A stretch of 64,000 nt of DNA from Escherichia hormaechei_A (GTDB lineage: Bacteria; Pseudomonadota; Gammaproteobacteria; Enterobacterales; Enterobacteriaceae): positions 1,116,001 through 1,180,000 of the forward strand of contig CP170191.1 of assembly GCA_042434945.1 (NCBI GenBank). Direction: 5' to 3'. This document shows, piece by piece, positions 35,412 to 44,037 of the stretch. Under the pieces are notes generated by a model. It was not told the DNA's origin. It saw only the letters and a program-made list of their open reading frames with translations, and did not search any database. Each line of letters begins with the position of its first letter. Position 1 is the first letter of the stretch. The translations under genes were made by a program, and so were the position numbers.

Positions 35412-36161
35412 TTACAGGCTCCCCATTCCGCCGTCCACCAGCAGTTCCGTTCCCACCGTATAGCTCGACTCGTCGGAGGCCAGATAGAGTGCGGCTTTTG
35501 CCAGCTCGGTCGTCGAGCCCATTCTGCCCAGCGGCACCAGCTTAATGACCTCTGCCATCATCGCGTTAAGCGCCTCGTCGCTTAAGCCCGTTTTCGTAAA
35601 CGCCGGGGTTTCCACCGGACCGGGACTCAGACCGTTGACGCGGATCCCGCGCGGCAGCAGCTCCGCCGAGAGTGTACGCGCCAGCGACAGCAGGGCGGCC
35701 TTGCTCGCGGCATACGCGCTGCTGGTGGGCAGGCCGATGCGCGCGCTCACGGAGCCGCAGAGGATCACCGAGGATGGGTTATTCAGCAGCGGCAGCAGCG
35801 CCTGAATTAAAAAGAACGGTCCCTTCAGGTTGATGCTCATCAGACGGTCCCAGGCCTCTTCCTGCCAGACTTCCAGCGGCGCGTGCGTTACGTCACCGGC
35901 GTTGAGAAAGACCGCATCCAGGCGTGGCCAGCGGGCGGTGAGGGTCTCCGCCAGCGCTTTTTGCGACGAAATATCGCCTGCGTCGGTTGGGATCACCCAG
36001 GCCTTATCGCCCAGAATGCGCTCTGCTTCGGCGAGGGTATCCGGGTTGCGTCCGGTCACGGCGACGCGCGCCCCTTCGGCGATAAACGCCTGCGCGGTGG
36101 CGAGACCGATACCGCTGGTGCCGCCGGTAATCAACGTATACTTATCGGTTAAACGACCCAT
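35412..36161 (-). CDS. short-chain dehydrogenase/reductase
   Basis: A 249-residue classical SDR oxidoreductase: the nucleotide-binding TGGTSGIG (about 9-16), LNAGDV, catalytic Ser in CGSVSARIG and YAASK (Tyr/Lys), then the SPGPVETP segment. Arg after VTG (TGRNP) suggests NADP(H). The substrate cannot be read. The start MGRLTDKYTLITGG at 36161 follows AGGAGAA; an ATG 11 codons upstream is less likely. Divergent from the HxlR-type regulator across a 100-base gap with a large inverted repeat. Confidence 0.9.
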   Translation of the reverse strand: MGRLTDKYTLITGGTSGIGLATAQAFIAEGARVAVTGRNPDTLAEAERILGDKAWVIPTDAGDISSQKALAETLTARWPRLDAVFLNAGDVTHAPLEVWQEEAWDRLMSINLKGPFFLIQALLPLLNNPSSVILCGSVSARIGLPTSSAYAASKAALLSLARTLSAELLPRGIRVNGLSPGPVETPAFTKTGLSDEALNAMMAEVIKLVPLGRMGSTTELAKAALYLASDESSYTVGTELLVDGGMGSL

Positions 36162-36202
36162 GTTCTTCTCCTGAAATGTCTCTGGAGAAAGCACTATAGA
36201 AA

Positions 36203-36245
36203 CGTTAGTATCGAAAGGAAACCAGGTACCAAATGGATACTAACG
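36203..36245. promoter_or_regulatory. divergent operator between SDR and HxlR-type regulator
   Basis: Perfect 10-base inverted repeat CGTTAGTATC (36203-36212) / GATACTAACG (36236-36245), with a central GGTACC (36226-36231). It lies between the two divergent starts and is a strong candidate binding site for the regulator at 36262. Confidence 0.6.
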
Positions 36246-36261
36246 AGGCAAGAGGTGTGAA

Positions 36262-36621
36262 ATGGCAGAGCTGCTGGAAGCGTGCTGCGAAAAAAAATCT
36301 GAGGCGTATACCTGCCCGATGACGCAGTTTGTGAATCTGATTTCCGGTAAGTGGGCGATCCCCATTCTCTATCGCCTGATTGTGTTCAATACGCCCGTTC
36401 GCTTTGGCGATCTGCTGCGGGCCGCTGCCCCTATCACCCAGAAAGAGCTGACAAAGCAGCTGCGCCTGTTTGAGCAGCGCGGGCTGGTGACGCGAACGGT
36501 CTACCCGGAGATCCCGCCGCGCGTGGAGTATCAGATCACCGAGCTGGGGCTAACCCTTCAGGACGCACTCTCGCCGCTGGCCGCCTGGATGAGCGAATAC
36601 GGTGACCAGCTTCAGCGTTAG
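36262..36621 (+). CDS. HxlR-family transcriptional regulator
   Basis: A 119-residue winged-helix protein of the HxlR/YodB family: CPMTQFVNLISGKWAIPILYRL, RFGDLLRAAAPITQKELTKQLRLFEQRGLVTRTVYPEIPPRVEYQITELG. Such regulators often sense electrophiles through an N-terminal cysteine; here Cys8, Cys9 and Cys19 are available. It probably controls the divergent SDR gene and itself through the inverted repeat between them. Confidence 0.9.
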   Translation: MAELLEACCEKKSEAYTCPMTQFVNLISGKWAIPILYRLIVFNTPVRFGDLLRAAAPITQKELTKQLRLFEQRGLVTRTVYPEIPPRVEYQITELGLTLQDALSPLAAWMSEYGDQLQR

Positions 36622-36630
36622 GCTACTGTT

Positions 36631-36795
36631 TTACGTAGCGCGGATCCCCGCTTCATCGGTGAGATAGGCCACCAGAATATCGACTGCGACCCCGTAGCGC
36701 GCGTCGCGAACAATCAGCAGCGACCACCAGTCGCCGATAATATCCAGCGAACGGGCGACGGGGCAGGTGCTCTCTTCAAGGCGGGTACGTTTCAC
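36631..36795 (-). pseudogene. HxlR-family regulator remnant
   Basis: A 54-codon frame from a GTG start (36795, preceded by GGAG) reads VKRTRLEESTCPVARSLDII then GDWWSLLIVRDA, the classic HxlR N-terminus, and then unrelated YGVAVDILVAYLTDEAGIRAT. The recognition helix and wing are missing, so this is a truncated gene. The upstream open frame reaches 36867. It lies between the intact HxlR gene and agp and marks the edge of an old rearrangement. Confidence 0.65.
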
Positions 36796-36949
36796 AGCGA
36801 ATTCTCCGGTGGGGTATGGTTTTTTTTCATAAAACTCATCGGCACACGCCGTAAGCACGTTAATCATCAGTTTGAGAAATGCTTCCCGAAAAACCTGTCA
36901 CGGATCTGTCACACTCAGGGCGACATTAAAAACGTGTGAGGAATTAGGG

Positions 36950-38191
36950 ATGAGAAAAGCACTACTCGCAGTTGCCGTGGCAGGTACCCTTTCCGTGACC
37001 TTTGGCGCACAGGCGCAGGACACGCCGGACGGCTATCAGCTGGAACAGGTGCTCATCATGAGCCGCCACAACCTGCGCGCGCCGCTTGCCAATAACGGCA
37101 GCGTGCTGGAGCAGTCCACGCCGAAGCAGTGGCCGGAGTGGGACGTCCCGGGTGGACAGCTCACCACCAAAGGCGGCGTACTGGAAGTGTATATGGGTCA
37201 CTATATGCGCGAGTGGCTGGCAGAGCAGGGGATGGTGAAGACGGGTGAATGCCCGCCAGCGGATACCGTCTATGCCTACGCCAACAGCCTCCAGCGCACC
37301 GTGGCGACCGCGCAGTTCTTTATCACCGGCGCGTTCCCCGGGTGCGATGTTCCTGTGCATCACCAGGAAAAAATGGGCACCATGGACCCCACCTTCAATC
37401 CGGTCATTACCGATAACTCCCCTGAGTTTCGCGAGAAAGCGCTGAAAGCGATGGAGACGGAACGGCAGAAAATGCAGCTGGATGAAAGCTACAAACTGCT
37501 GGAACAGCTGACAAACTACAGCGACTCGCCGTCCTGCAAGGAGAAAAAAGTCTGCTCCCTGACGGAGGCGAAAGATACGTTCAGCGCCGATTATGAAAAA
37601 GAGCCGGGCGTCTCCGGGCCGCTGAAGGTGGGTAACTCGCTGGTGGATGCGTTCACGCTACAGTATTACGAAGGCTTCCCGACAGACCAGGTGGCCTGGG
37701 GGGAAATCAAAACCGATCAGCAGTGGCGCGTGCTGTCGAAGCTGAAAAACGGCTATCAGGACTCGCTGTTTACGTCGACGGAGGTGGCGCAGAACGTGGC
37801 TAAACCGCTGGTGAAGTACATTGATAAAGCGCTGGTGACCGACCAGGCAAAAGCGCCAAAAATCGCCCTGCTGGTGGGGCACGACTCTAACATCGCCTCG
37901 CTGCTGACCGCGCTGGACTTCAGGCCTTATCAGCTGCACGACCAGCAGGAACGAACCCCGATTGGCGGTAAAATTGTCTTCCAGCGCTGGCATGACAAAA
38001 ACACTAATCAGGAGCTGATGAAAATTGAGTATGTCTACCAGAGTTCAGAGCAACTGCGTAACGCCAGCGTACTGTCGCTGCAATCCCCTGCGCAGCGCGT
38101 GACGCTGGAGCTGAAGGGCTGTCCGGTGGATGGCAACGGCTTCTGTCCTGTCGATAAATTCAATGCGGTGATGAACAACGCGGCGAAATAG
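36950..38191 (+). CDS. agp: periplasmic glucose-1-phosphatase
   Basis: A 413-residue periplasmic enzyme with a signal peptide (MRKALLAVAVAGTLSVTFGAQA). It is a histidine acid phosphatase: RHNLRAP (about 40-46) carries the phospho-accepting His, and GHDSN the distal HD pair. It releases glucose from glucose-1-phosphate and can attack phytate. Several cysteines suit periplasmic disulfides. ATG 36950 follows TGAGGAATTAGGG; the frame is open upstream. It is Enterobacter-like and terminates at a strong hairpin shared with yccJ. Confidence 0.95.
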   Translation: MRKALLAVAVAGTLSVTFGAQAQDTPDGYQLEQVLIMSRHNLRAPLANNGSVLEQSTPKQWPEWDVPGGQLTTKGGVLEVYMGHYMREWLAEQGMVKTGECPPADTVYAYANSLQRTVATAQFFITGAFPGCDVPVHHQEKMGTMDPTFNPVITDNSPEFREKALKAMETERQKMQLDESYKLLEQLTNYSDSPSCKEKKVCSLTEAKDTFSADYEKEPGVSGPLKVGNSLVDAFTLQYYEGFPTDQVAWGEIKTDQQWRVLSKLKNGYQDSLFTSTEVAQNVAKPLVKYIDKALVTDQAKAPKIALLVGHDSNIASLLTALDFRPYQLHDQQERTPIGGKIVFQRWHDKNTNQELMKIEYVYQSSEQLRNASVLSLQSPAQRVTLELKGCPVDGNGFCPVDKFNAVMNNAAK

Positions 38192-38198
38192 AAGATAA

Positions 38199-38218
38199 CC
38201 CCCCGCGTGGGCGGGGGG
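38199..38218. terminator. terminator between convergent agp and yccJ
   Basis: Stem CCCCCCGC / GCGGGGGG with a four-base loop; no long T run, so efficiency is uncertain. Confidence 0.6.
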
Positions 38219-38223
38219 AACGT

Positions 38224-38451
38224 TCAGACGTTTTTACGTTCGATGGTTTGCTCGCCCCAGAACAGCGAGTCTTTGTCGGTTTTTTCGAAGGCGCGAACCA
38301 GCACTTCATCGTTGCCTTCTTCCCAAATCTGCTCAGCCAGCTTTTCGTCATAATTGGCGACTTCAAAGATGGCTTCGGCAATCTCCGGAGAGGTATTGCG
38401 TAAACTTGCCCATTCGCCCACGTGGTGAGCTTTGGATTCGTGAGTTGGCAT
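38224..38451 (-). CDS. yccJ: YccJ family protein
   Basis: A 75-residue acidic protein, MPTHESKAHHVGEWASLRNT to WGEQTIERKNV. It agrees with E. coli YccJ in length and most residues. No function is established. It lies 18 bases downstream of wrbA, with which it is co-transcribed in E. coli (a sigma-S-dependent unit). Confidence 0.93.
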   Translation of the reverse strand: MPTHESKAHHVGEWASLRNTSPEIAEAIFEVANYDEKLAEQIWEEGNDEVLVRAFEKTDKDSLFWGEQTIERKNV

Positions 38452-38469
38452 ACTTGTCCTCCTGTTGGG

Positions 38470-39066
38470 TTAGCCGTTCAGTTTTTTGGCAAGACCCGCG
38501 ACGTATTCACCCTGATAGCGGGCGATTGAAAGTTCTTCATTGCTTGGCTGACGTGAACCATCGCCACCGGCAATGGTGGTCGCACCATACGGTGTCCCGC
38601 CACGAACCTGGGAAACATCGAACAGTTCCTGCGCGCCGTAGCCAATCGGCACAATCACCATCCCATGATGGGCAAGAGTAGTCCAGGTGGAGGTGATCGT
38701 CTGCTCCTGGCCGCCGCCCGTGCCGGTAGAGCTGAACACGCTGGCCAGCTTGCCGTATAACGCGCCGGAGGCCCAGAGCCCGCCCGTCTGGTCGAGGAAG
38801 GTGCGCATCTGGCCGGACATATTGCCGAAGCGGGTCGGGGTGCCGAAGATGATGGCATCATAGTCCGCGAGCTCCTGCGGGGTGGCGACCGGGGCGTTTT
38901 GTGTTTTCCCCCCGGCTTTGGCGAAGGCTTCCGCCTGCATGGTTTCCGGTACGCGTTTAACCACGACCTCAACGCCGTCTACTCTGTTTGCGCCTTCTGC
39001 TACTGCGTGAGCCATGGTTTCAATGTGTCCATACATGGAATAATAGAGCACCAGAACTTTTGCCAT
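38470..39066 (-). CDS. wrbA: NAD(P)H:quinone oxidoreductase WrbA
   Basis: A 198-residue flavodoxin-like enzyme. The FMN phosphate loop is YYSMYGHIETMAHAV near the N-terminus, with GTPTRFGNMSGQMRTFLDQTGGLW and STGTGGGQEQT as further FMN contacts. WrbA forms a tetramer and reduces quinones by two electrons, avoiding semiquinone radicals. First gene of the wrbA-yccJ pair. Confidence 0.96.
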   Translation of the reverse strand: MAKVLVLYYSMYGHIETMAHAVAEGANRVDGVEVVVKRVPETMQAEAFAKAGGKTQNAPVATPQELADYDAIIFGTPTRFGNMSGQMRTFLDQTGGLWASGALYGKLASVFSSTGTGGGQEQTITSTWTTLAHHGMVIVPIGYGAQELFDVSQVRGGTPYGATTIAGGDGSRQPSNEELSIARYQGEYVAGLAKKLNG

Positions 39067-39457
39067 TTTGCATCACTCCTCGTTGGTTTTTCTTACAGCG
39101 GATCGCTGCGTTCCTTTAAAGATATGACATCACAGCCAGACTGCAAAAATGAACGGCATTTCTTTGATATATAACAATATATTTTGGTTATGCGCCTTGT
39201 AGCAAAATGAAACAACTTTCGCGGAGCGGATTTTTCAAAATATAAGAACGGCTTATGAATGACTTCCCGGATATTTCATACGAAAGGCTGAGATCATGTT
39301 GCAGAATATTACCTCTCGCTTGCCGGATAGCCGCATTACACTAAGCTTAGTTTCACGCGGCACAGATAAAGGCACTGTCCTTGAGCCGCGAGGTGAAAGA
39401 ATCCTCTTTTACTGAATGCAATATGATGTCTAATGTTTCACACTCTGGAGGTTAGAG
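39067..39457. other. wrbA-ymdF intergenic region
   Basis: A 391-base divergent promoter region. It is AT-rich around 39150-39260 and contains TATGAT (39422-39427) positioned as a -10 for ymdF, about 30 bases before its start. I see no convincing extra gene or RNA in it. Confidence 0.5.
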
Positions 39458-39628
39458 ATGGCAAACCATCGTGGTGGTTCAGGTAATTTCGCTGAAGACC
39501 GTGAAAGAGCATCAGAAGCAGGTCGTAAAGGTGGCCAGTCTAGCGGGGGCAACTTCAAAAACGACCCTCAGCGCGCATCAGAGGCTGGTAAAAAAGGGGG
39601 TAAAAATAGCCACGGCAGCAACAAGTAG
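39458..39628 (+). CDS. ymdF: stress-induced small protein YmdF (KGG repeat)
   Basis: A 56-residue hydrophilic protein, too short for most gene callers. It contains KGG/GsiB-type repeats: GGSGNFAEDRERASEAGRKG and GGNFKNDPQRASEAGKKGG. Such proteins are general stress or desiccation-related. The ribosome-binding site GGAGG lies nine bases upstream of the ATG. Compared with E. coli YmdF the tail is different (KNSHGSNK). A rho-independent terminator follows. Confidence 0.93.
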   Translation: MANHRGGSGNFAEDRERASEAGRKGGQSSGGNFKNDPQRASEAGKKGGKNSHGSNK

Positions 39629-39648
39629 TACGCCGGGTTAACTCCCTG

Positions 39649-39674
39649 CCGCCGGGTTTCCCGGCGGTTTTTTT
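39649..39674 (+). terminator. terminator of ymdF
   Basis: Perfect stem CCGCCGGG / CCCGGCGG, loop TTT, followed by T7. Confidence 0.92.
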
Positions 39675-39744
39675 ATGTCTGCTACATTGAACTGTCATCA
39701 AAGGCATCGCACACTACAGGATTGATTCTTCGTGCTGGTGTCCC

Positions 39745-40665
39745 ATGTCCGTTTCCCGTTTTACCTTCTCCATTAAGCCTCAGGAAGCGATCCTGATTTT
39801 GATCACCATGTTCTGGGGCGGAACCTTTCTTGCCGTTCAGTACGCGGTCACGATGAGCGATCCGTTTTTCTTTGTAGGGCTGCGCTTTGCAACCGCGGCG
39901 ATTGCCGTGGCGCTTATTTCGCTGAAAACCCTGCGCGGGTTGACCCTGAGAGAGCTTAAGGCGGGTGTCGCCATTGGTGTGGCGATTGCCATGGGCTACA
40001 GCCTGCAAACGTGGGGGCTCCAGTCTATCTCCAGCAGTAAATCCGCCTTCATCACCGCCATGTACGTACCGCTGGTGCCGCTGTTGCAGTGGCTGTGCCT
40101 CGGCAGAATGCCGGGCCTGATGTCGTGCATTGGCATCGTGCTGGCGTTCATCGGCCTTATTTTATTAGCCGGGCCGGAAAATAATCTGCTGGCGCTGGGG
40201 CCGGGGGAGATCATCACTCTGGTGGGGGCCGTCGCCATTGCGGCAGAAATTATCCTGATTAGCGCCTGGGCAGGAAAAGTGGACGTCAAGCGGGTGACGG
40301 TGGTGCAGCTTACCACCGCGTCGCTGGTGGCGTTCGCGACGATGGTGCCGGCAGGGGAGTCCGTCCCGCCGATGTCTACCGGGCTTATCGTCGTGGCGCT
40401 GGGGCTGGGCATTTTCAGCGCCATTATCCAGGTCACCATGAACTGGGCGCAGCGCAGCGTATCCCCAACTCGGGCGACGGTCATTTATACCGGTGAACCG
40501 GTATGGGCGGGTATTTTCGGGCGACTCGCCGGGGAGCGTCTGCCCCTGCTGGCGCTGGTGGGCGCGGCGTTTATTATCGCCGGGGTGCTGGTGAGCGAGT
40601 TGAAGTTAAAAAAACGACGTAAGGCGACTGCCGGATTGAGCGCTGAACAAGGGGCAGATAGCTAA
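39745..40665 (+). CDS. DMT-superfamily (EamA) transporter
   Basis: A 306-residue membrane protein with ten predicted spans in two EamA repeats: LITMFWGGTFLAVQYAV at the first helix and GEPVWAGIFGRLAGERLPLLALVGAAFIIAGVL at the end. The family exports amino acids, metabolites or drugs; the substrate here is unknown. It lies between ymdF and rutG, a place where E. coli K-12 has no gene. Its C-terminal tail is basic (KLKKRRK). A pair of REP-like palindromes separates it from convergent rutG. Confidence 0.88.
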   Translation: MSVSRFTFSIKPQEAILILITMFWGGTFLAVQYAVTMSDPFFFVGLRFATAAIAVALISLKTLRGLTLRELKAGVAIGVAIAMGYSLQTWGLQSISSSKSAFITAMYVPLVPLLQWLCLGRMPGLMSCIGIVLAFIGLILLAGPENNLLALGPGEIITLVGAVAIAAEIILISAWAGKVDVKRVTVVQLTTASLVAFATMVPAGESVPPMSTGLIVVALGLGIFSAIIQVTMNWAQRSVSPTRATVIYTGEPVWAGIFGRLAGERLPLLALVGAAFIIAGVLVSELKLKKRRKATAGLSAEQGADS

Positions 40666-40686
40666 TAACGCGCAGCCTGCTCGTTT

Positions 40687-40758
40687 AGCCCGGCGGCGCT
40701 TCGCTTGCGCGGGCCTACTTGCCAATTGTAGGCCGGGTAAGCGTAGCGTCACCCGGCA
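40687..40758. repeat. pair of REP-like palindromes (BIME) between DMT gene and rutG
   Basis: Two inverted REP cores, AGCCCGGCGGCGCTTCGCTT...GGGCCT (40687-40715) and GTAGGCCGGGTAAGCGTAGC...CCGGC (40728-40757), in opposite orientation between convergent genes. Confidence 0.85.
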
Positions 40759-40775
40759 AGAAAGCGGCACGTATT

Positions 40776-42104
40776 TCAGGTGGAGCGGGTGATGGCTTTT
40801 CCTTGCGGTACATCCCTTTTCCGGCGGCTCAGCAGGGCGTTGAGCAGGATCGCGCCAAAGGTTGCTGTACCAATCCCTCCCAACGTAAAACCGCCCAGCG
40901 TGAGAGCAAAATCACCCGCGCCCAGCACTAAGGTTACTGCGACCATAATCAAATTACCGTTCTGGCTTAAATCGACACGGTTTTGTACCCAGATCCTTGC
41001 GCCTGCGACGGCAATCAGCCCGAACACAACAATTGATGCACCACCAATCACCGCGGCCGGAATGGTATGAATCAGCGCGCCAAATTTCGGTGAAAAGCCC
41101 AACAGCATGGCGATGACGGCAGCAGCGACAAACACCAGCGTCGAGTAGACTTTTGTCACGGCCATTACACCGATATTCTCGGCGTAGGTGGTTACGCCGC
41201 TGCCACCGACAGAACCAGAAAGCATCGTCGCCAGCCCATCACCGACGAATGCCCGTCCCATATATGGATCCATATTGCGTCCGGTCATCCCGGCGACTGC
41301 CTTGAGATGACCTAAGTTTTCCGCCACCAGAATCACCGCCACGGGCGCAATCAGCATCATTGCCTGACCATTAAAAGCAGGAGTGGAAAAATGTGGCAGA
41401 CCGAACCAGGCAGCATGGCTGACGAGAGTATAATCGACGGCTTTTCCCAGCCCTAAAACGTTGGTCATCACGCCATACAGCAGACAGGCGACAATTAATC
41501 CTACGAGAATCAATAACCGCTGGATCATGCCACGGGTAAACACCGCCACCAGCCCAATACACAGCACCGTCATTACCGCCATCCAGCTATCAAAGGCCGA
41601 AGCCGATACACTTTTCACTGCGATAGGCGCTAAGTTCAGGCCAATCGCCATCACCACCGCACCCGTCACCACCGGCGGCATTAGCCGTTCAATCCAGCGT
41701 GTACCAATTTTCATCACCACCAGGCCAATGACGGTATAAACCAGCCCACAGGCGATAATCCCGCCCAGCGCGATGCTGATATTCGGGTTCATGCCCTGAC
41801 CGTTAAAGCCCGTCGCGGCGATCACCACGCCGACAAAAGCCGCGCTGGAGCCGAGATAACTGGGGACGCGCCCGCCGGTAATAAAGAAAAACAGTAACGT
41901 GTCGATCCCCGACATTAAAATGGAAAGATTGGGATCCAGCCCCATCAGAATCGGCATTAACACCGTCGCGCCAAACATCGCCACCGCGTGTTGAACGCCC
42001 ATTATTGCCGTCTGAGCAAACGGCAATCGTTCATCCGGCGCGACCACGCCGCTCTCTGTAGAGGTCGATTTTAACTGCCAGTGAGGAAAACCGAACATTG
42101 CCAT
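40776..42104 (-). CDS. rutG: uracil/pyrimidine permease RutG (chimeric C-terminus)
   Basis: A 442-residue nucleobase permease (NAT/NCS2) with about 12-14 spans. Signatures include MPILMGLDPNLSILMSG, VAENLGHLKAVAGMTG and GSVGGSGVTTYAENIGVMAVTKV. It imports uracil and thymine for the Rut pathway. It equals E. coli RutG nearly everywhere (SGIDTLL for SGIGTLL as recalled) until LLNALLSR, after which the last 15 residues (RKRDVPQGKAITRST) differ from the K-12 tail. The E. coli-like tract therefore begins about 40.83 kb, inside this gene. Last gene of the rut operon. Confidence 0.95.
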   Translation of the reverse strand: MAMFGFPHWQLKSTSTESGVVAPDERLPFAQTAIMGVQHAVAMFGATVLMPILMGLDPNLSILMSGIDTLLFFFITGGRVPSYLGSSAAFVGVVIAATGFNGQGMNPNISIALGGIIACGLVYTVIGLVVMKIGTRWIERLMPPVVTGAVVMAIGLNLAPIAVKSVSASAFDSWMAVMTVLCIGLVAVFTRGMIQRLLILVGLIVACLLYGVMTNVLGLGKAVDYTLVSHAAWFGLPHFSTPAFNGQAMMLIAPVAVILVAENLGHLKAVAGMTGRNMDPYMGRAFVGDGLATMLSGSVGGSGVTTYAENIGVMAVTKVYSTLVFVAAAVIAMLLGFSPKFGALIHTIPAAVIGGASIVVFGLIAVAGARIWVQNRVDLSQNGNLIMVAVTLVLGAGDFALTLGGFTLGGIGTATFGAILLNALLSRRKRDVPQGKAITRST

Positions 42105-42124
42105 CAGCTGTCTCCTTAAGGAGG

Positions 42125-42619
42125 TTAACAAGCAGGGCGCATCAGCGCGTGATAACTGCGATCGAACCACACCAGCCCGTAGGGTGTGGCGTGACGATGA
42201 ATCGCTTCGATGGCACAAAACAAAATGTCGTGGGTGCCGACGCTCACCACCTGGCTGATACGGCAGTCAAACGAAACCAGAGCCTCTTCCAGTTGCGGGC
42301 ATCCGGTCACACCCGTCTGCCAGCGGGCGGCGGCAAAGCGGTGTTCCATGGGCGTTTTGCCGCCAAAAAGATTTGAAAGTGGCTCCTGCCCGGCGCTAAG
42401 TGTATTTACACACAGCGTTCGATTTTCATTGAATACCGGCCAGACGGACGCCCCACGATTCAGGCACACCAGTAATGTGGGCGGCGTGTCGGTCACGCTG
42501 CAGACCGCGCTGGCGGTGAACCCGGCGCGCCCGGCTGGACCATCCGTGGTGATGATATTGACCGCCGCGCCCATACAGGACATCGCATCGCGAAAGGTTT
42601 GTTGATCAACTATGTTCAT
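42125..42619 (-). CDS. rutF: flavin reductase RutF
   Basis: A 164-residue FMN reductase of the flavin_reduct family ([35 protein letters not shown]). It supplies reduced FMN to the monooxygenase RutA. ATG 42619 gives the E. coli length; the open frame upstream lies in rutE. It follows rutE after a 10-base gap. Confidence 0.95.
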
Positions 42620-42629
42620 AGTTTGCTCC

Positions 42630-43220
42630 TTACAACAGCCCGCAGGCTTCTTCAAAGGACAGACGTGGCAGGCGCGCATAAAGTTTGCTGTTATCGCCAT
42701 AGCCGATGTTAATCAGCAGATTGCTCTTCAGCGTGCTGCCTGCAAAAAAAGCGTCGTCAACGTATTGACGGTTAAAACCCGACATCGGGCCGGTATCCAG
42801 CCCCAGCGCACGGCAGGCGACGATCAGATAAGCCGCCTGCATGGAACTGTTGCGAAACGCTGTTTCTTCGGCAAGTTGTGGGCTGGAGGTAAACCAACTG
42901 CGGGCATCACCGTGGGGAAACAGTAGTGGTAACCGTTCATAAAATTCACTGTCCCAGGCGACGATAGCGGTGACGGGCGCGGTCAGGGTTTTTTGCAGAT
43001 TGCCGCTGGAAAGCGCCGGGCGCAGACGTTCTTTTCCTTCTGCAGTGCGGATAAACACGATCCTTGCCGGAGAACAGTTAGCTGATGTCGGCCCCCATTT
43101 CATCAGGGCATAAAGCTCCCGTAACGTCTCATCGCTGACGGGTGTCTCCCGCCAGCCGTTGTGAGTGCGGGCATCGGTGAACAGGGTGCTAAGCGCACCT
43201 GGGCTAACGGCTTCGTTCAT
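42630..43220 (-). CDS. rutE: malonic semialdehyde reductase RutE
   Basis: A 196-residue nitroreductase-fold oxidoreductase: RTHNGW, KWGPTSANCSPARIVF and FRNSSMQAAYLIVACRALGLDTGPMSGF. It reduces toxic malonic semialdehyde to 3-hydroxypropionate, the end product of uracil degradation. E. coli-like with several substitutions (for example LYALMKW, SGFNRQY), indicating an E. coli lineage other than K-12 itself. Confidence 0.95.
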   Translation of the reverse strand: MNEAVSPGALSTLFTDARTHNGWRETPVSDETLRELYALMKWGPTSANCSPARIVFIRTAEGKERLRPALSSGNLQKTLTAPVTAIVAWDSEFYERLPLLFPHGDARSWFTSSPQLAEETAFRNSSMQAAYLIVACRALGLDTGPMSGFNRQYVDDAFFAGSTLKSNLLINIGYGDNSKLYARLPRLSFEEACGLL

Positions 43221-43229
43221 AGCAATTCC

Positions 43230-44030
43230 TTACAGGGCGGCTTCACGGTGATGTAACAGGCTGGCAAGCCCGTTGAGTAACAGAGCATTAAACGTTTCGG
43301 GATCGGTCACGTTGCAGGCGTGTCCGCCATAGCGCATCACCATTTTCTGGCTATCGGGCAGGGCGGCATGAAGTTCACTGGAACATGCTGATGGCACCAG
43401 CAGATCATCACTGGCGCAGATGATTTGCATCGGGCAGCGGATGCGATCCGCATGGTGACTAAAGTCAGCGCGTTTGAGGGCGTTAAGTCGACGCAGTAAA
43501 TTATTTTTGCCCTGAAAATGCGCCAGTGCCAGCGCGTCTTCTGCCTCAAGGCGAGGTGCGCGGGCCGCCATCCAGTCGGCGGGATAGAGGAACAACGGCT
43601 GCGCTTCCACCCATGCCTGCGCGCCGCCGCTATACAGTAATCGTTCGCGAACCTGAAAACAGCGGCGCGTATGGGCGTTTATTCGTAGCCAGCCGTTAAC
43701 GCTGACCAGCACAGTTACCGACGCGGGATAATCCAGCGCCAGCTGCATTCCCACCAGCGCACCGAGCGCATGGCCGACCACCGCGTAACGCTCAATCCCT
43801 GCGGCTACCAGTGCCTGATGCAGTTCTGCTGCCATCTGGGCGATACTGTAATCTTCTGCCAGCGTGTCGGGATTATTGCCGGTACCGCGCTGGTCGTAAC
43901 AGACTACCTGATACTCCTGCTCCAGCACTGCCAGTTGCGGTAACCAGTAACTGCCGCTACCGCCAAGACCCGAAATCAACACCACTACGGGCGCATCAGC
44001 ATAAGGGGGAGGTGAGAGTGAAAGTTTCAT
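43230..44030 (-). CDS. rutD: putative aminoacrylate/carbamate hydrolase RutD
   Basis: A 266-residue alpha/beta hydrolase: oxyanion region LISGLGGSGSYW, nucleophile elbow GHALGAL (Ala-Leu in place of the usual GxSxG Ser, as in E. coli RutD), late His in YGGHACN. It is thought to speed breakdown of aminoacrylate or carbamate in the Rut pathway. Start MKLSLSPPPYADAP at 44030. Translationally close to rutC (7-base gap). Confidence 0.94.
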   Translation of the reverse strand: MKLSLSPPPYADAPVVVLISGLGGSGSYWLPQLAVLEQEYQVVCYDQRGTGNNPDTLAEDYSIAQMAAELHQALVAAGIERYAVVGHALGALVGMQLALDYPASVTVLVSVNGWLRINAHTRRCFQVRERLLYSGGAQAWVEAQPLFLYPADWMAARAPRLEAEDALALAHFQGKNNLLRRLNALKRADFSHHADRIRCPMQIICASDDLLVPSACSSELHAALPDSQKMVMRYGGHACNVTDPETFNALLLNGLASLLHHREAAL

Positions 44031-44037
44031 CGCGGCC

